Below, piece after piece: positions 1 to 8,236 of a DNA stretch of 64,000 nucleotides (positions within the stretch are counted from its first letter, which is position 1; the number at the start of each line of letters is the position of its first letter). A model generated the notes under the pieces. The model saw nothing but the letters and a program-made list of their open reading frames with translations, had not been told where the DNA came from and ran no database searches. The DNA comes from Anaerofustis stercorihominis DSM 17244 (GTDB taxonomy: Bacteria > Bacillota > Clostridia > Eubacteriales > Anaerofustaceae), in assembly GCF_000154825.1 (NCBI RefSeq), contig NZ_DS560015.1, forward strand, positions 149,052-213,051. The letters are read 5' to 3'. A program made the position numbers and the translations under genes.

Positions 1-1
1 A

Positions 2-661
2 GTAAAAAATCTTAGCTTTGATGTTAAAAGAGGCGAAGTATTTGGGCTGCTGGGTGCTAACGGAGCGGGAAAGAGTACTACAATAGAATGTATTTTAGGG
101 ACTCGTTCTATGGACAGTGGCAGTGCTTTTATTTTAGGTATGAGTCCTAAAAACGAGAGAAAAAATATATTTGAACAAGTCGGTGTTCAATTTCAGGAAA
201 CAAACTATCCTGATAAGATAAAAATATGGGAACTATGTGAAGAAACAGAAAGTCTTTACAATGATACAAAGGATTATAATATCCTTTTAAAAGAGTTCGG
301 ATTATATGAGAAGAGGAAAAATTATATTGCAGAACTTTCCGGAGGTCAGAAACAGAGATTATTTATAGTCTTAGCTTTGATACCAAATCCTAAAGTGGTA
401 TTTTTAGATGAGCTTACGACAGGTCTTGATACAAAGGCGAGAAGGGATGTTTGGAAATGTCTTCTTGATTTAAAGAAAAAAGGACTTACTATTTTACTTA
501 CATCTCATTTTATGGATGAAGTGGAAGAACTTTGTGATAATATTTTGATACTAAAAAAGGGAAATGAAGTATATAGAGGCAGTGTAGATAAAGCCATTAA
601 AAACAGTCCTTATGAAAATTTTGAAGATGCGTATTTATGGTATTCGGGGGAGGAAAACTGA
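2..661 (+). CDS. ABC transporter ATP-binding protein (5' end outside window)
   Basis: The reading frame is open from the first bases, so the start lies before the window. Visible in order are the Walker A motif GANGAGKST (codons 18-26 from base 2), signature LSGGQKQR and Walker B VVFLDE followed by a D-loop-like TTGLD and switch His in LTSHF. This is the ATPase of an ABC-2 type exporter, energising the permease that begins one base after its stop. The tail after the ATPase core is short, as in drug or lantibiotic exporters of the CcmA/DrrA group. The substrate cannot be told from sequence. Confidence 0.93.
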   Translation, partial: VKNLSFDVKRGEVFGLLGANGAGKSTTIECILGTRSMDSGSAFILGMSPKNERKNIFEQVGVQFQETNYPDKIKIWELCEETESLYNDTKDYNILLKEFGLYEKRKNYIAELSGGQKQRLFIVLALIPNPKVVFLDELTTGLDTKARRDVWKCLLDLKKKGLTILLTSHFMDEVEELCDNILILKKGNEVYRGSVDKAIKNSPYENFEDAYLWYSGEEN

Positions 662-662
662 T

Positions 663-1406
663 ATGAAAACATTTTGTAAAATGCTTAAGACAGAATTTAA
701 ATTATCATTGAGAGGAATGGATATGTTTATTTTTTCAATATGTATGCCTCTTGTTATATTGGTGGTTTTGGGATTGGTATTCAATGGTAAGCCCGCTTAT
801 GATGGTACTGAATATTCATTTTTATCACTGTCTTTCGGCTCCATATCCACTATAGGGATATGTGCGGGAGGATTGATGGGGCTTCCTTTGGTTATTTCTG
901 ATTACAGGAATAAAAAGATACTAAAGAGATTTAAAGTAACACCCGTAAATCAAGTCACGATTTTACTGGTGCAGGTAAGTATTTATGCAATATACTCTTT
1001 TGTATCATTGATACTGCTTTATATTTGTTCATTTTTGTTTTTTGACTTTGCCGTTAAAGGGTCAATATTTACTTTTATGGGAGGATTTATACTTGTAATG
1101 TTTACAATGTTCAGTATAGGGATAATGGTAGGAGGTATTGCTCCAAACACTCAGACTGCTTCGGTAATTGCCAGTATTTTATATTTTCCTATGCTTATTT
1201 TCTCGGGAGCAACTCTTCCTTATGAAATAATGCCTAAAGTCATGCAGGATATTGTAAATTTTCTGCCTTTGACACAGGGGATAAAAATATTAAAAGCGGC
1301 GGTGCTTGGTTTTGAATTTCAAAATATATTGCCCGCTTTTCTTGTTATGGTAGTTATAACAGCTGTATGCAGTATTATATCTATAAAGTATTTCAGGTGG
1401 GAATAA
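663..1406 (+). CDS. ABC-2 type transporter permease
   Basis: A 247-residue membrane protein with about six hydrophobic segments, typical in length for ABC-2 permeases of drug or bacteriocin exporters. The ATG at 663 is preferred over an in-frame ATG at 612 because GGGGGAGG lies just upstream and the start follows the ATPase stop by one base, so the pair is translationally linked. The last segments contain the usual ABC-2 stretch with LPYEIMP and NFLPLTQGI. It forms the channel half of the exporter. Substrate unknown. Confidence 0.9.
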   Translation: MKTFCKMLKTEFKLSLRGMDMFIFSICMPLVILVVLGLVFNGKPAYDGTEYSFLSLSFGSISTIGICAGGLMGLPLVISDYRNKKILKRFKVTPVNQVTILLVQVSIYAIYSFVSLILLYICSFLFFDFAVKGSIFTFMGGFILVMFTMFSIGIMVGGIAPNTQTASVIASILYFPMLIFSGATLPYEIMPKVMQDIVNFLPLTQGIKILKAAVLGFEFQNILPAFLVMVVITAVCSIISIKYFRWE

Positions 1407-1414
1407 TATTCATC

Positions 1415-1443
1415 TTGACATTATATAATTAAATGGATAATAT
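1415..1443 (+). promoter_or_regulatory. Sigma-A promoter for the yjdF leader
   Basis: TTGACA (1415-1420) is followed after 17 bases by TAATAT (1438-1443), with a GATAAT alternative two bases earlier. It would start transcription just before the riboswitch. Confidence 0.6.
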
Positions 1444-1449
1444 TTAAAT

Positions 1450-1553
1450 TGCAAAGATAAAAACACTGTTCGGTTGGTAGTCCGGACGTAACTATAGTTA
1501 TAAGTAACCTGCCTCCTTGGTTGTCCTTTCTTTGTTAATACTTAAAAGGAGGG
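1450..1553 (+). promoter_or_regulatory. yjdF (azaaromatic-sensing) riboswitch
   Basis: The leader between the promoter and a YjdF-family gene contains the short conserved blocks expected of the yjdF RNA motif, including GGTTGGTAGTCCGG, and ends at the ribosome binding site. CCTCCTT at 1512-1518 is fully complementary to AAGGAGG at 1546-1552, so the ligand could control access to the Shine-Dalgarno. Published work links this RNA class to azaaromatic compounds and translational control. Identification rests on the downstream gene and on remembered motif features, not on a covariance search. Confidence 0.75.
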
Positions 1554-1559
1554 ATTTCT

Positions 1560-1982
1560 TTGGATGAAGTCAAATCAAAGCTTACTGTTTTCTTCGAAGA
1601 TCCGTTTTATGTGGGGGTTATCGAAAGAGAATATGGGAAGAAGCTCGAAGTCACAAAAGTAACTTTCGGTAAAGAACCGACCGACGGAGAATTATTGGAA
1701 TTTTTAAACAATAATTATTTCAAGCTTAAATTTATAAGGGTCAATCAAAGTGATAGAAAAAAAGATATTACGGAAATAAACCCCAAAAGGATGAAACGCA
1801 TGGTCGGTAAGGAAATGAAAAAGAAAAGTATTTCTACAAAATCTCAGGATTTACTTAAAAAGCAGTATGAAGAAAGAAAACTTGAAGTAAAAAGTAAAAA
1901 CAGAGAAGAAAATAAAGAAAAAGAAGAAAGACTTTTTGAACTCAGACAGATGAAAAAGAAGAAAAAACACAAGGGTAGGTGA
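1560..1982 (+). CDS. yjdF: YjdF family protein (DUF2992)
   Basis: A 140-residue protein with the hallmarks of YjdF: an N-terminal beta-rich part with LTVFFEDPFYVGV and VTFGKEPTD, the block INPKRMKRMVGKE, and a highly basic C-terminal helix ending in KKKKHKGR. The start is TTG at 1560, supported by AAGGAGGG six to seven bases upstream; no in-frame ATG fits. Its biochemical function is unknown; its riboswitch suggests a role in response to azaaromatic compounds. The stop codon lies inside the following terminator hairpin. Confidence 0.92.
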   Translation: MDEVKSKLTVFFEDPFYVGVIEREYGKKLEVTKVTFGKEPTDGELLEFLNNNYFKLKFIRVNQSDRKKDITEINPKRMKRMVGKEMKKKSISTKSQDLLKKQYEERKLEVKSKNREENKEKEERLFELRQMKKKKKHKGR

Positions 1983-1997
1983 CCCTTGTGTTTTTTT
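1962..1997 (+). terminator. Intrinsic terminator of yjdF
   Basis: ACACAAGGG and CCCTTGTGT form a 9-bp stem around the yjdF stop codon and are followed by a run of eight T. The same stem core recurs at the terminator near 8145. Confidence 0.9.
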
Positions 1998-2018
1998 ATA
2001 AGATATAATTATTAAACA

Positions 2019-3290
2019 TTATTGTTTCTCGAATTTTTTAAATATATCTATTATCTCCATATAATCTTTTGCATTTACAAGTTCTTCAAAGGCTTCTTTC
2101 GAGCAAAGTGTATTCATTAATTTAAATATCATATCCAAATTATCTTTACCTTCGAGAACTGAAAGTGCAATGACAAATTTAACGGGATCGTTTTTCTTAT
2201 GTCCAAAGTGAACAGGTTCTTTTAATCTTAAAAAACTTCCTCCAAGCTCAATGACTCCGTACTTGGGGTTTGCATGTGCCAAAGCGATCCCCGGAGCAAA
2301 TACGAAGTACGGATCGTTGTCCAAAGCATTATTTACCATTGCTCTTAAATAATCCGCCGTTATTTTCTTTTCCCACAATAGAGGTTCTCCCGCTATTATT
2401 ATTGAAGATTTCCAATCCTCTACATTTTTATCAAGTAATATGTTTTCTTTTTTTAATAGTGTTGAGAAAAGTATTTTGCTATTTTCATTTGTTTTCTTTT
2501 CTTTTACTGAAGTTAAAGGCGTTTTGTTTTTTATGGTCGTTTCTTCTTTGATAGGTAAATTTCTCGATACTTCATTAAGCGTTTTATTTATTTTATCTAC
2601 ATCTTCATTTGTAAGGATAGGATTTACTTCTATCCATGGTATGGGAGCGCCCATTAAAGGTGTGGTCGTAATTATTAGGTCGTACTTTTGTGAAAATTCT
2701 TCGGGCTTTATAAATAATCTCGATTTTACATAATGAGATGAAACTACATCTTCTATTTTTATTTTAAATTGATTTTTTAGTTTTTCCGCTAAAAATTGTG
2801 AAGTTCCTATTCCCGCATGACACATTACAAGCACTCTTAATTCGTCAACGTTTTGTTTCATCCTTTCCAATGCCGCGACGATATGCATCAGTATATATGT
2901 CATTTCATTATCATCCAGCTTTATACCGAGGTCTTCTTCAAGTATGTAAATATTTTCCGATATTATTTCATAATCTTTTTTATAGTTTTTTAATAAGTCT
3001 TCTTTATATGGATTTATTATTTTTTCATTATTCTTTTGTCTGTTGTAAAGGCTTATTATATGTGCTGTAAGAAACTCCTGAAGTTTATAGTCGTTTAAAA
3101 AATTTATATCATATTCGCATGTAAGTCTATATAAGAAACTTTTTACTATGATATAAAAATTTATCTTCTGATTTGTATCTTTGCCTTCAGTTTTAAGAGA
3201 CGATTTTTTCATTAGGTAATCGGCGAGGAAACATACTTCTTCGTTTATATACTCCTCTTTTATCGTATCTCCGTATAATAGCAGAAGCAA
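2019..3290 (-). CDS. PRD-EIIB-EIIA part of BglG/MtlR-type regulator (3' portion of split gene)
   Basis: 423 residues in the second frame of a split regulator. In order it holds the end of PRD1, PRD2 (with LMHIVAALER near residue 140), an EIIB-like domain with the phosphocysteine motif CHAGIGTS near 156, and an EIIA type-2 domain with the likely phosphohistidine in GIALAHANP. There is no ribosome binding site at its first ATG, and the frame is open upstream back to the A8 tract at 3325-3332. It is therefore best read as the C-terminal two thirds of a protein of about 650 residues, the usual size of LicR/MtlR activators. It would sense phosphorylation by the PTS and control the divergent operon at 4214. 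Confidence 0.82.
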   Translation of the reverse strand: MLLLLYGDTIKEEYINEEVCFLADYLMKKSSLKTEGKDTNQKINFYIIVKSFLYRLTCEYDINFLNDYKLQEFLTAHIISLYNRQKNNEKIINPYKEDLLKNYKKDYEIISENIYILEEDLGIKLDDNEMTYILMHIVAALERMKQNVDELRVLVMCHAGIGTSQFLAEKLKNQFKIKIEDVVSSHYVKSRLFIKPEEFSQKYDLIITTTPLMGAPIPWIEVNPILTNEDVDKINKTLNEVSRNLPIKEETTIKNKTPLTSVKEKKTNENSKILFSTLLKKENILLDKNVEDWKSSIIIAGEPLLWEKKITADYLRAMVNNALDNDPYFVFAPGIALAHANPKYGVIELGGSFLRLKEPVHFGHKKNDPVKFVIALSVLEGKDNLDMIFKLMNTLCSKEAFEELVNAKDYMEIIDIFKKFEKQ

Positions 3291-3319
3291 ATGCTTTGAA
3301 ATTTGTATATATTTTTCAT

Positions 3320-3997
3320 TTATGTTTTTTTTCTTTGTTTTAACATAATGTTTATTATCTGTTCTGTAATGGATAATGCTGTTTTTACTTTATTTTTATA
3401 AATATTTAAATTTAATTTGTTATGTATAAACCAAATACATATGTTGTGGGTATCGTATTCCAAAAATTCTTTGCTGGATATATTTAATGTTTTTATCAAT
3501 TTATATATCTCATTCCTTTTTATATGTTCATCCATATCGAGAAGGAATCCAAATCTTTTATTTTCATTTAACTTGATATCATTCTTTTCGAGTTCGTCCG
3601 ATACTTTTTTTAAATCTTTATAAACCGTGACTTTGCTTGTAAATAATATTTTTTCAAAATCCGATAATGTCAAATGATCGTTATTAATAAATAAAAGAAG
3701 CTTGATAATAAACTGTCTTTCTTTGGATGTAAGCTTATATTCGTAAAAGCCTCCGTTTATTATTATGTTCAGAAGCTCTTCACCTTGTTCTTTCGTACCT
3801 GCAAAGCTGATTTTATCACCGTTTCTGTATAACAGGTCCTGCATATTGTTTTCAATCAAAAAATCTTCAATATATGAAAGATAATTTCTGACCATTCTGT
3901 CACTTACTTCAAATTTAAGCGATAAATCTTTAACTGTATATGATGTCAAATTATTATCGGATAAATATTTCAACACCTGATATGTACGCATATTCAT
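3320..3997 (-). CDS. DNA-binding and PRD1 start of BglG/MtlR-type regulator (5' portion of split gene)
   Basis: 225 residues carrying an N-terminal HTH_11-type winged helix (VKDLSLKFEVSDRMVRNYLS), a second Mga-like HTH (residues about 90-150) and the first half of PRD1. The frame stops just after an A8 run (coding strand ...AGAAAAAAAACATAA). Adding one A, or a -1 ribosomal slip at A AAA AAA, joins it to the ORF ending at 2019 and completes PRD1. It is divergently oriented to the PTS operon, as expected of its activator. If no frameshift occurs, the product lacks all regulatory PTS domains after PRD1. Confidence 0.82.
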   Translation of the reverse strand: MNMRTYQVLKYLSDNNLTSYTVKDLSLKFEVSDRMVRNYLSYIEDFLIENNMQDLLYRNGDKISFAGTKEQGEELLNIIINGGFYEYKLTSKERQFIIKLLLFINNDHLTLSDFEKILFTSKVTVYKDLKKVSDELEKNDIKLNENKRFGFLLDMDEHIKRNEIYKLIKTLNISSKEFLEYDTHNICIWFIHNKLNLNIYKNKVKTALSITEQIINIMLKQRKKT

Positions 3998-4213
3998 TAC
4001 AGTACACCTCTTTTACTCCTTTTTATTAAGTATAACATAAGATGATATCTCACTTCATTATAATATATTTCCATTTGATTTAGAAATAAAGTTATATAAT
4101 AATCCTTCCGCTTAAATTGGAAATACTATTATATTTTTATTTGTCTTTATCTCTGATAAGATATAATTGTAAAAAGGAAATGCGCATTAAAAAACGAATG
4201 AAAGGAGCAGGAT

Positions 4214-4660
4214 ATGCTTAAAAAAGAATATATTTTGCGGGATATGGATTGCAGTAACAGTGAAGAAGCGATAAGAATGCTTGCGGATGTACTTGAAAAA
4301 GACGGAGCGGTAAAGGATACTTTTTGTAAAGCAGTAGTAGACAGAGAAAAAGAATATCCTACGGGACTGCCTGCTGTTGCCTTTGATGTGGCTGTTCCTC
4401 ATACGACGGACAGTCATGTGAACAGACCGTCGATAGCGGTGGGATTTTTATCAAAACCCGTAATGTTCAGACAAATGGGTTCACCGGAAATAGAATTATA
4501 CCCTGAAGTGATATTGATGCTTGCAATAAGCGATCCCGAAAAGCAATTGGTACTGTTAAAAAAATTAATGGTATTTTTGCAGGATGAAAATGCTTTGAAA
4601 AGTTTAAAAGCTTCGAGTACAAAAGATGAAGTTTATGAAATTGTAAATTCTTATATATAA
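4214..4660 (+). CDS. PTS EIIA component, galactitol/fructose type
   Basis: A 148-residue EIIA domain (PTS_EIIA_2 fold). The phosphorylated His is in FDVAVPHTT near residue 62, preceded by the conserved REKEYPTGLP. It takes phosphate from HPr and passes it to the EIIB encoded 14 bases downstream. GGAGCAGG provides the ribosome binding site. A TATAAT box at 4162-4167 lacks a good -35, which fits dependence on the divergent PRD activator. First gene of a five-gene operon. Confidence 0.92.
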   Translation: MLKKEYILRDMDCSNSEEAIRMLADVLEKDGAVKDTFCKAVVDREKEYPTGLPAVAFDVAVPHTTDSHVNRPSIAVGFLSKPVMFRQMGSPEIELYPEVILMLAISDPEKQLVLLKKLMVFLQDENALKSLKASSTKDEVYEIVNSYI

Positions 4661-4674
4661 AAGGAGAAAGAATT

Positions 4675-4977
4675 ATGTCTAAAGAAATTAAAATATTGTC
4701 GGTTTGCGGTTCAGGTACGGTTACATCTTCAATGGTAGCAAATATGCTTATAGATATGTTTACCGATGAGGGATACAGTGTAAAAGCTGTCGAAACCATG
4801 CCATCGGAAATGGAAACCATATGTGCAAGAGAAAAATTTGATTTGATCGCACATGCAAGTCCGATATCAGATAATTACGGTATACCTGCTTTGAGTTCTA
4901 TCGGACTTATTACGGGTATGGGAGTTGATGAATTTAAAGAAAAAGCATTGAATATATTTCATGATGCAGGAAAATAA
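4675..4977 (+). CDS. PTS EIIB component, galactitol type
   Basis: 100 residues, the normal length of GatB-like EIIB. The phosphocysteine lies in the N-terminal loop ILSVCGSGTVTSSM at residue 11. It relays phosphate from EIIA to the sugar carried by EIIC. A strong AAAGGAGAAAG site precedes the ATG. Placed between EIIA and EIIC genes in the same operon. Confidence 0.93.
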   Translation: MSKEIKILSVCGSGTVTSSMVANMLIDMFTDEGYSVKAVETMPSEMETICAREKFDLIAHASPISDNYGIPALSSIGLITGMGVDEFKEKALNIFHDAGK

Positions 4978-4991
4978 AAGGAGGTAATGAA

Positions 4992-6410
4992 ATGGCTTTT
5001 CTAGAAGTATTAAAAAATATTTTAGATACATTGGGGTCGGTTGTTATCGTTCCCGTTATGATATTTATTATTGCATTGTTTATGAGAGTACCTGTTAAAA
5101 AAGCATTTATTTCGGGACTATCTATAGGGATAGGTTTGGAAGGATTTAACTTGCTCATAGGTTCTTTCAGCGGAGTAATAGCTCCTGTAGTTCAAAGGAT
5201 GGTAGATGTAAGCGGAATCAATCTGCCGATATTCGATATAGGCTGGCAGGCTGGTGCTATGATAGCTTATTCGACTAATATAGGTCTGTTGTTTATGGGA
5301 CTTTGTATTGCGTTGCAGCTATTGATGTTTGCCACAAAATTTACTAATGTCTTTCAGGCGACCGATTTATGGAACAATTATTCTTATATGATTTACGGTT
5401 CCATGTGTTATTTGGTAACTAAAAATTTCTGGTTAAGTTTCGGATGTATGTTAGTACTTTTATTATTCACTACTGTATGTGCAGAGTTTATTTCCAGAAG
5501 GTTTGCAAATTATTACGGTTATGAAGGCTGTACAGTATCCATGTTACATATTGCGGGCGATGCTCCTTATGCTTTCTTTATGAACTGGCTGCTTAACAAG
5601 TTTGGTTTATATAAAATTAAAGCAGATCCAACCACATTAAAGAAAAGATTGGGATTTATAGGTGACCCGATGGTCCTAGGTGCAATAGTTGGTTTGATAC
5701 TTGGGATTTCCGGAAACTTTGACAGGATGTTAACTCTTGAAGGTCTGGGTTCTATTCTAACTTGTACTATAGCTACATCAGCTGTTATGACAATATTCCC
5801 AAAAATCGCAATTATTTTTGCAGGTGCTTTCACTTCTATTACAAGTGCGGCGAGAAAAAATGCAAAAGGAAAAGATATGATTATTTCTGTAAATGACGCT
5901 ACGGTTTACGGAGAAACAGCAGGACTCACAACAGGTTTGATTTGTATGCCTATAATATTGTTATTAGCATTCATCCTTCCGGGAAACAAAGTTTTACCTG
6001 TTCTGAATTTAGTGGCTATACCTTACGGAATGCTTACGTTTATTTCTATGTCCAACGGTAATATCGTTAAAAGTGTTATTTCCGCTTTAGGTAAATTGAT
6101 TTTAACTTTATATATAAGTACATTGATAGCTCCTATGTTTACTCAAATAGCATTAAGTGTCGGAATAGAAATAGCTGCGGGACTTACTCTTGTTACAGCT
6201 TGGGGATCTGTTGACCATCCTATCGGGATTGCTGTTATGTATGCTTTCATTTCAGGAAATCCTCTTATTATAGGCGGGGTCATAGTTGCTGATATTTTAT
6301 TCTATGTATTATTTAAAAAGAATAAAAATAAAATCTTGGATTTTGTTGAAAAAGAAGCATATAGAGGCATGGAAGATGTTACCGATAATGTTTCGGTCGA
6401 CGCTGCTTAG
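4992..6410 (+). CDS. PTS EIIC component, galactitol (GatC) family
   Basis: 472 residues, strongly hydrophobic with about ten or more membrane segments, length typical of GatC permeases. Family-type features are the N-terminal PVKKAFISGLSIGIGLEG region, the DIGWQAGAMIAYST loop and the repeated NDATVYGETAGLTTG segment. It transports and phosphorylates a polyol or sugar acid across the membrane with the EIIA and EIIB above. GGAGGTAATGAA gives a clear ribosome binding site. The exact substrate is not determined; the dehydrogenase and aldolase downstream suggest something other than galactitol itself. Confidence 0.92.
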   Translation: MAFLEVLKNILDTLGSVVIVPVMIFIIALFMRVPVKKAFISGLSIGIGLEGFNLLIGSFSGVIAPVVQRMVDVSGINLPIFDIGWQAGAMIAYSTNIGLLFMGLCIALQLLMFATKFTNVFQATDLWNNYSYMIYGSMCYLVTKNFWLSFGCMLVLLLFTTVCAEFISRRFANYYGYEGCTVSMLHIAGDAPYAFFMNWLLNKFGLYKIKADPTTLKKRLGFIGDPMVLGAIVGLILGISGNFDRMLTLEGLGSILTCTIATSAVMTIFPKIAIIFAGAFTSITSAARKNAKGKDMIISVNDATVYGETAGLTTGLICMPIILLLAFILPGNKVLPVLNLVAIPYGMLTFISMSNGNIVKSVISALGKLILTLYISTLIAPMFTQIALSVGIEIAAGLTLVTAWGSVDHPIGIAVMYAFISGNPLIIGGVIVADILFYVLFKKNKNKILDFVEKEAYRGMEDVTDNVSVDAA

Positions 6411-6432
6411 CGGTTTATAGGAGGTTTATGGA

Positions 6433-7471
6433 ATGAAGAAAAAATTGGGAATATGTATCCCTCTGAGCGATGAGGAATACAAAAAAGTTGAAGAGTATTG
6501 TGATATAACATATATTGAAACTAACGATATGAGTGAAGAAGACTTATGTGATAAGCTAAGCGGAAATGAAATCATTGTTACTATGGGTGAATATGCAGGG
6601 AAGACTACGATAGATAAATGGGCGGATAACGGGCTTGGATTCCTTATAAACGCGAGAGGGACCCCTACTATGGTAGATTGGCAGGCACTGCATGACAGAG
6701 GTATTCCTTTGGGTCACTGTCCGGGGAGGAATGCGGTTGCTGTAGTGGAATTTACGGTTGGTCTTATGATAATGCTTTTAAAGAAGATAAATCAAGCCAT
6801 GATAGGTATGCATGACGGATATTATCTCGGAGAAGAAAAGGATAATGTATTTGACTATATAGAAAAGAAAGATGTAAATTGGAATTACGATGAAGGCAGT
6901 CCATATATGACTATGGGATTTGGGGGAGAACTTTACGGCAGAACCGTAGGTATAGTAGGTTATGGTGCAATAGGCAGAAAAGTTGCGAAAATATGCAAGG
7001 CTTTCAATATGACGGTTATGGCATATGACCCATACTTTCCAAAAGAAAAGATGGAAGAAGACGGTGCCATACCTTCAACTGTAGAAGATTTACTTAAAAA
7101 CAGCGATATAGTTTCCATTCATCTTCCCGTTACGGAAGAAACGAGAGGGAGCATAGATGATGAATGGTTCAACATGATGAAACCTTCTGCTTTGTTCATC
7201 AATACTGCCAGAGCAGCTGTGGTAAAACAAGAGGCACTTGTTAAAGCCCTTGAAGAAGAAAAAATCGCGGGAGCCGCTTTAGATGTATTTTGGGAAGAAC
7301 CTATAAAAAAATCATCCTCTTCTAAAGATGAAAAACGTTATTACGACCCCTCATATGGCATCGTTGACTTATGAAGTATATAATGTATGGACAAATAAGT
7401 TGGTTATAGACCATATTATAAGATACTGTGAGGGAAAACCTATGGAAAATATATGGAAGAAATTAAAATAA
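6433..7471 (+). CDS. D-2-hydroxyacid dehydrogenase, frameshifted near 3' end
   Basis: The uninterrupted frame runs 6433-7374 (313 residues) and holds the substrate domain, the NAD-binding GYGAIG motif near residue 177 and the catalytic Arg in NTARAAVV. At an A7 run (7305-7311) the frame shifts: removing one A gives a continuation with the expected PLLKMKNVITTPHMASLTYE, carrying the catalytic His of the TPH motif, and a stop at 7471 (about 345 residues, the family size). As printed the protein lacks that His. NAD-dependent oxidation or reduction of a sugar-acid intermediate in the PTS operon is inferred. GGAGGTTT precedes the ATG. Confidence 0.8.
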
Positions 7472-7485
7472 ACAGGAGTTAAAGT

Positions 7486-8106
7486 ATGAATTATAAAGAA
7501 GAGGTATTAAAATTTTCTCATATACTTGAGAATAAAGGTTATGTCAATGCTATGGAAGGTAATATTTCCATCGTTGACAGAAACAAAAACGAACTGTATA
7601 TAACGCCGTCGGGAAAGAGAAAATTATTCCTCGATGAAGATATGATTTCAGTAATCGACTTAGACAGCGAAGAACAAATAGGAGGCTCATTGAAGGCTTC
7701 CAGCGAGTACAGACTTCATAAAGCGGCTTTACTCGCAAGACCCGATTGTAATGCTGTCATTCACTGTCACTGTACTTACTTGACTGCTTATGCTCTTCAG
7801 TGCGAAAGTGTGAAGATAGACTGCTGTACCGCATTTTTAGCTGTCAAGGGCGAGATACCATGTATACCTTTCGGAATGCCGGGAACTACGGAAATAGCAA
7901 ACGGACTTGAGGATGCATTAAAGGATAAAAATATTTGTCTGCTGGGTAATCACGGGGTAATATGTGTAGCTAAAGATTTGGAAGATTGTTCAAAGCTCAT
8001 TGAAGCAATGGAAGAAACTACAAAGACATTTGTCATCGCTAACCAAATCGGTAAAACAAAATCCATACCGAACTATGATGAAGTTTTATCCCGTTTTGGT
8101 TCATAA
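7486..8106 (+). CDS. Class II aldolase/adducin family protein
   Basis: 206 residues, typical of L-fuculose-1-phosphate aldolase and ribulose-phosphate epimerase relatives. Seen are the phosphate-binding EGNISIVD and ITPSG segments, the zinc-binding pair in AVIHCHCTYL (residues about 91-95) and the later His in LLGNHGVIC. It probably cleaves or epimerises the phosphorylated product of the upstream PTS after the dehydrogenase step. Last gene of the operon, 14 bases after the restored dehydrogenase stop and followed by a strong terminator. The exact sugar phosphate is unknown. Confidence 0.88.
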   Translation: MNYKEEVLKFSHILENKGYVNAMEGNISIVDRNKNELYITPSGKRKLFLDEDMISVIDLDSEEQIGGSLKASSEYRLHKAALLARPDCNAVIHCHCTYLTAYALQCESVKIDCCTAFLAVKGEIPCIPFGMPGTTEIANGLEDALKDKNICLLGNHGVICVAKDLEDCSKLIEAMEETTKTFVIANQIGKTKSIPNYDEVLSRFGS

Positions 8107-8131
8107 TAAATTATTTAAAACCGAATAAAAG

Positions 8132-8166
8132 AAAAAACACAAGGTTTTATACCTTGTGTTTTTTTG
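8132..8166 (+). terminator. Intrinsic terminator of the PTS operon
   Basis: AACACAAGGT and ACCTTGTGTT form a stem around a TTTAT-type loop, followed by TTTTTTT. The A-run on the left could let it act in both directions. Confidence 0.9.
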
Positions 8167-8236
8167 TTATAAAGTTTTACTTTTTGTGTCTTATAATGTA
8201 AAATATATAAAGTAAATCGAATTAAATGAGGTAAAT

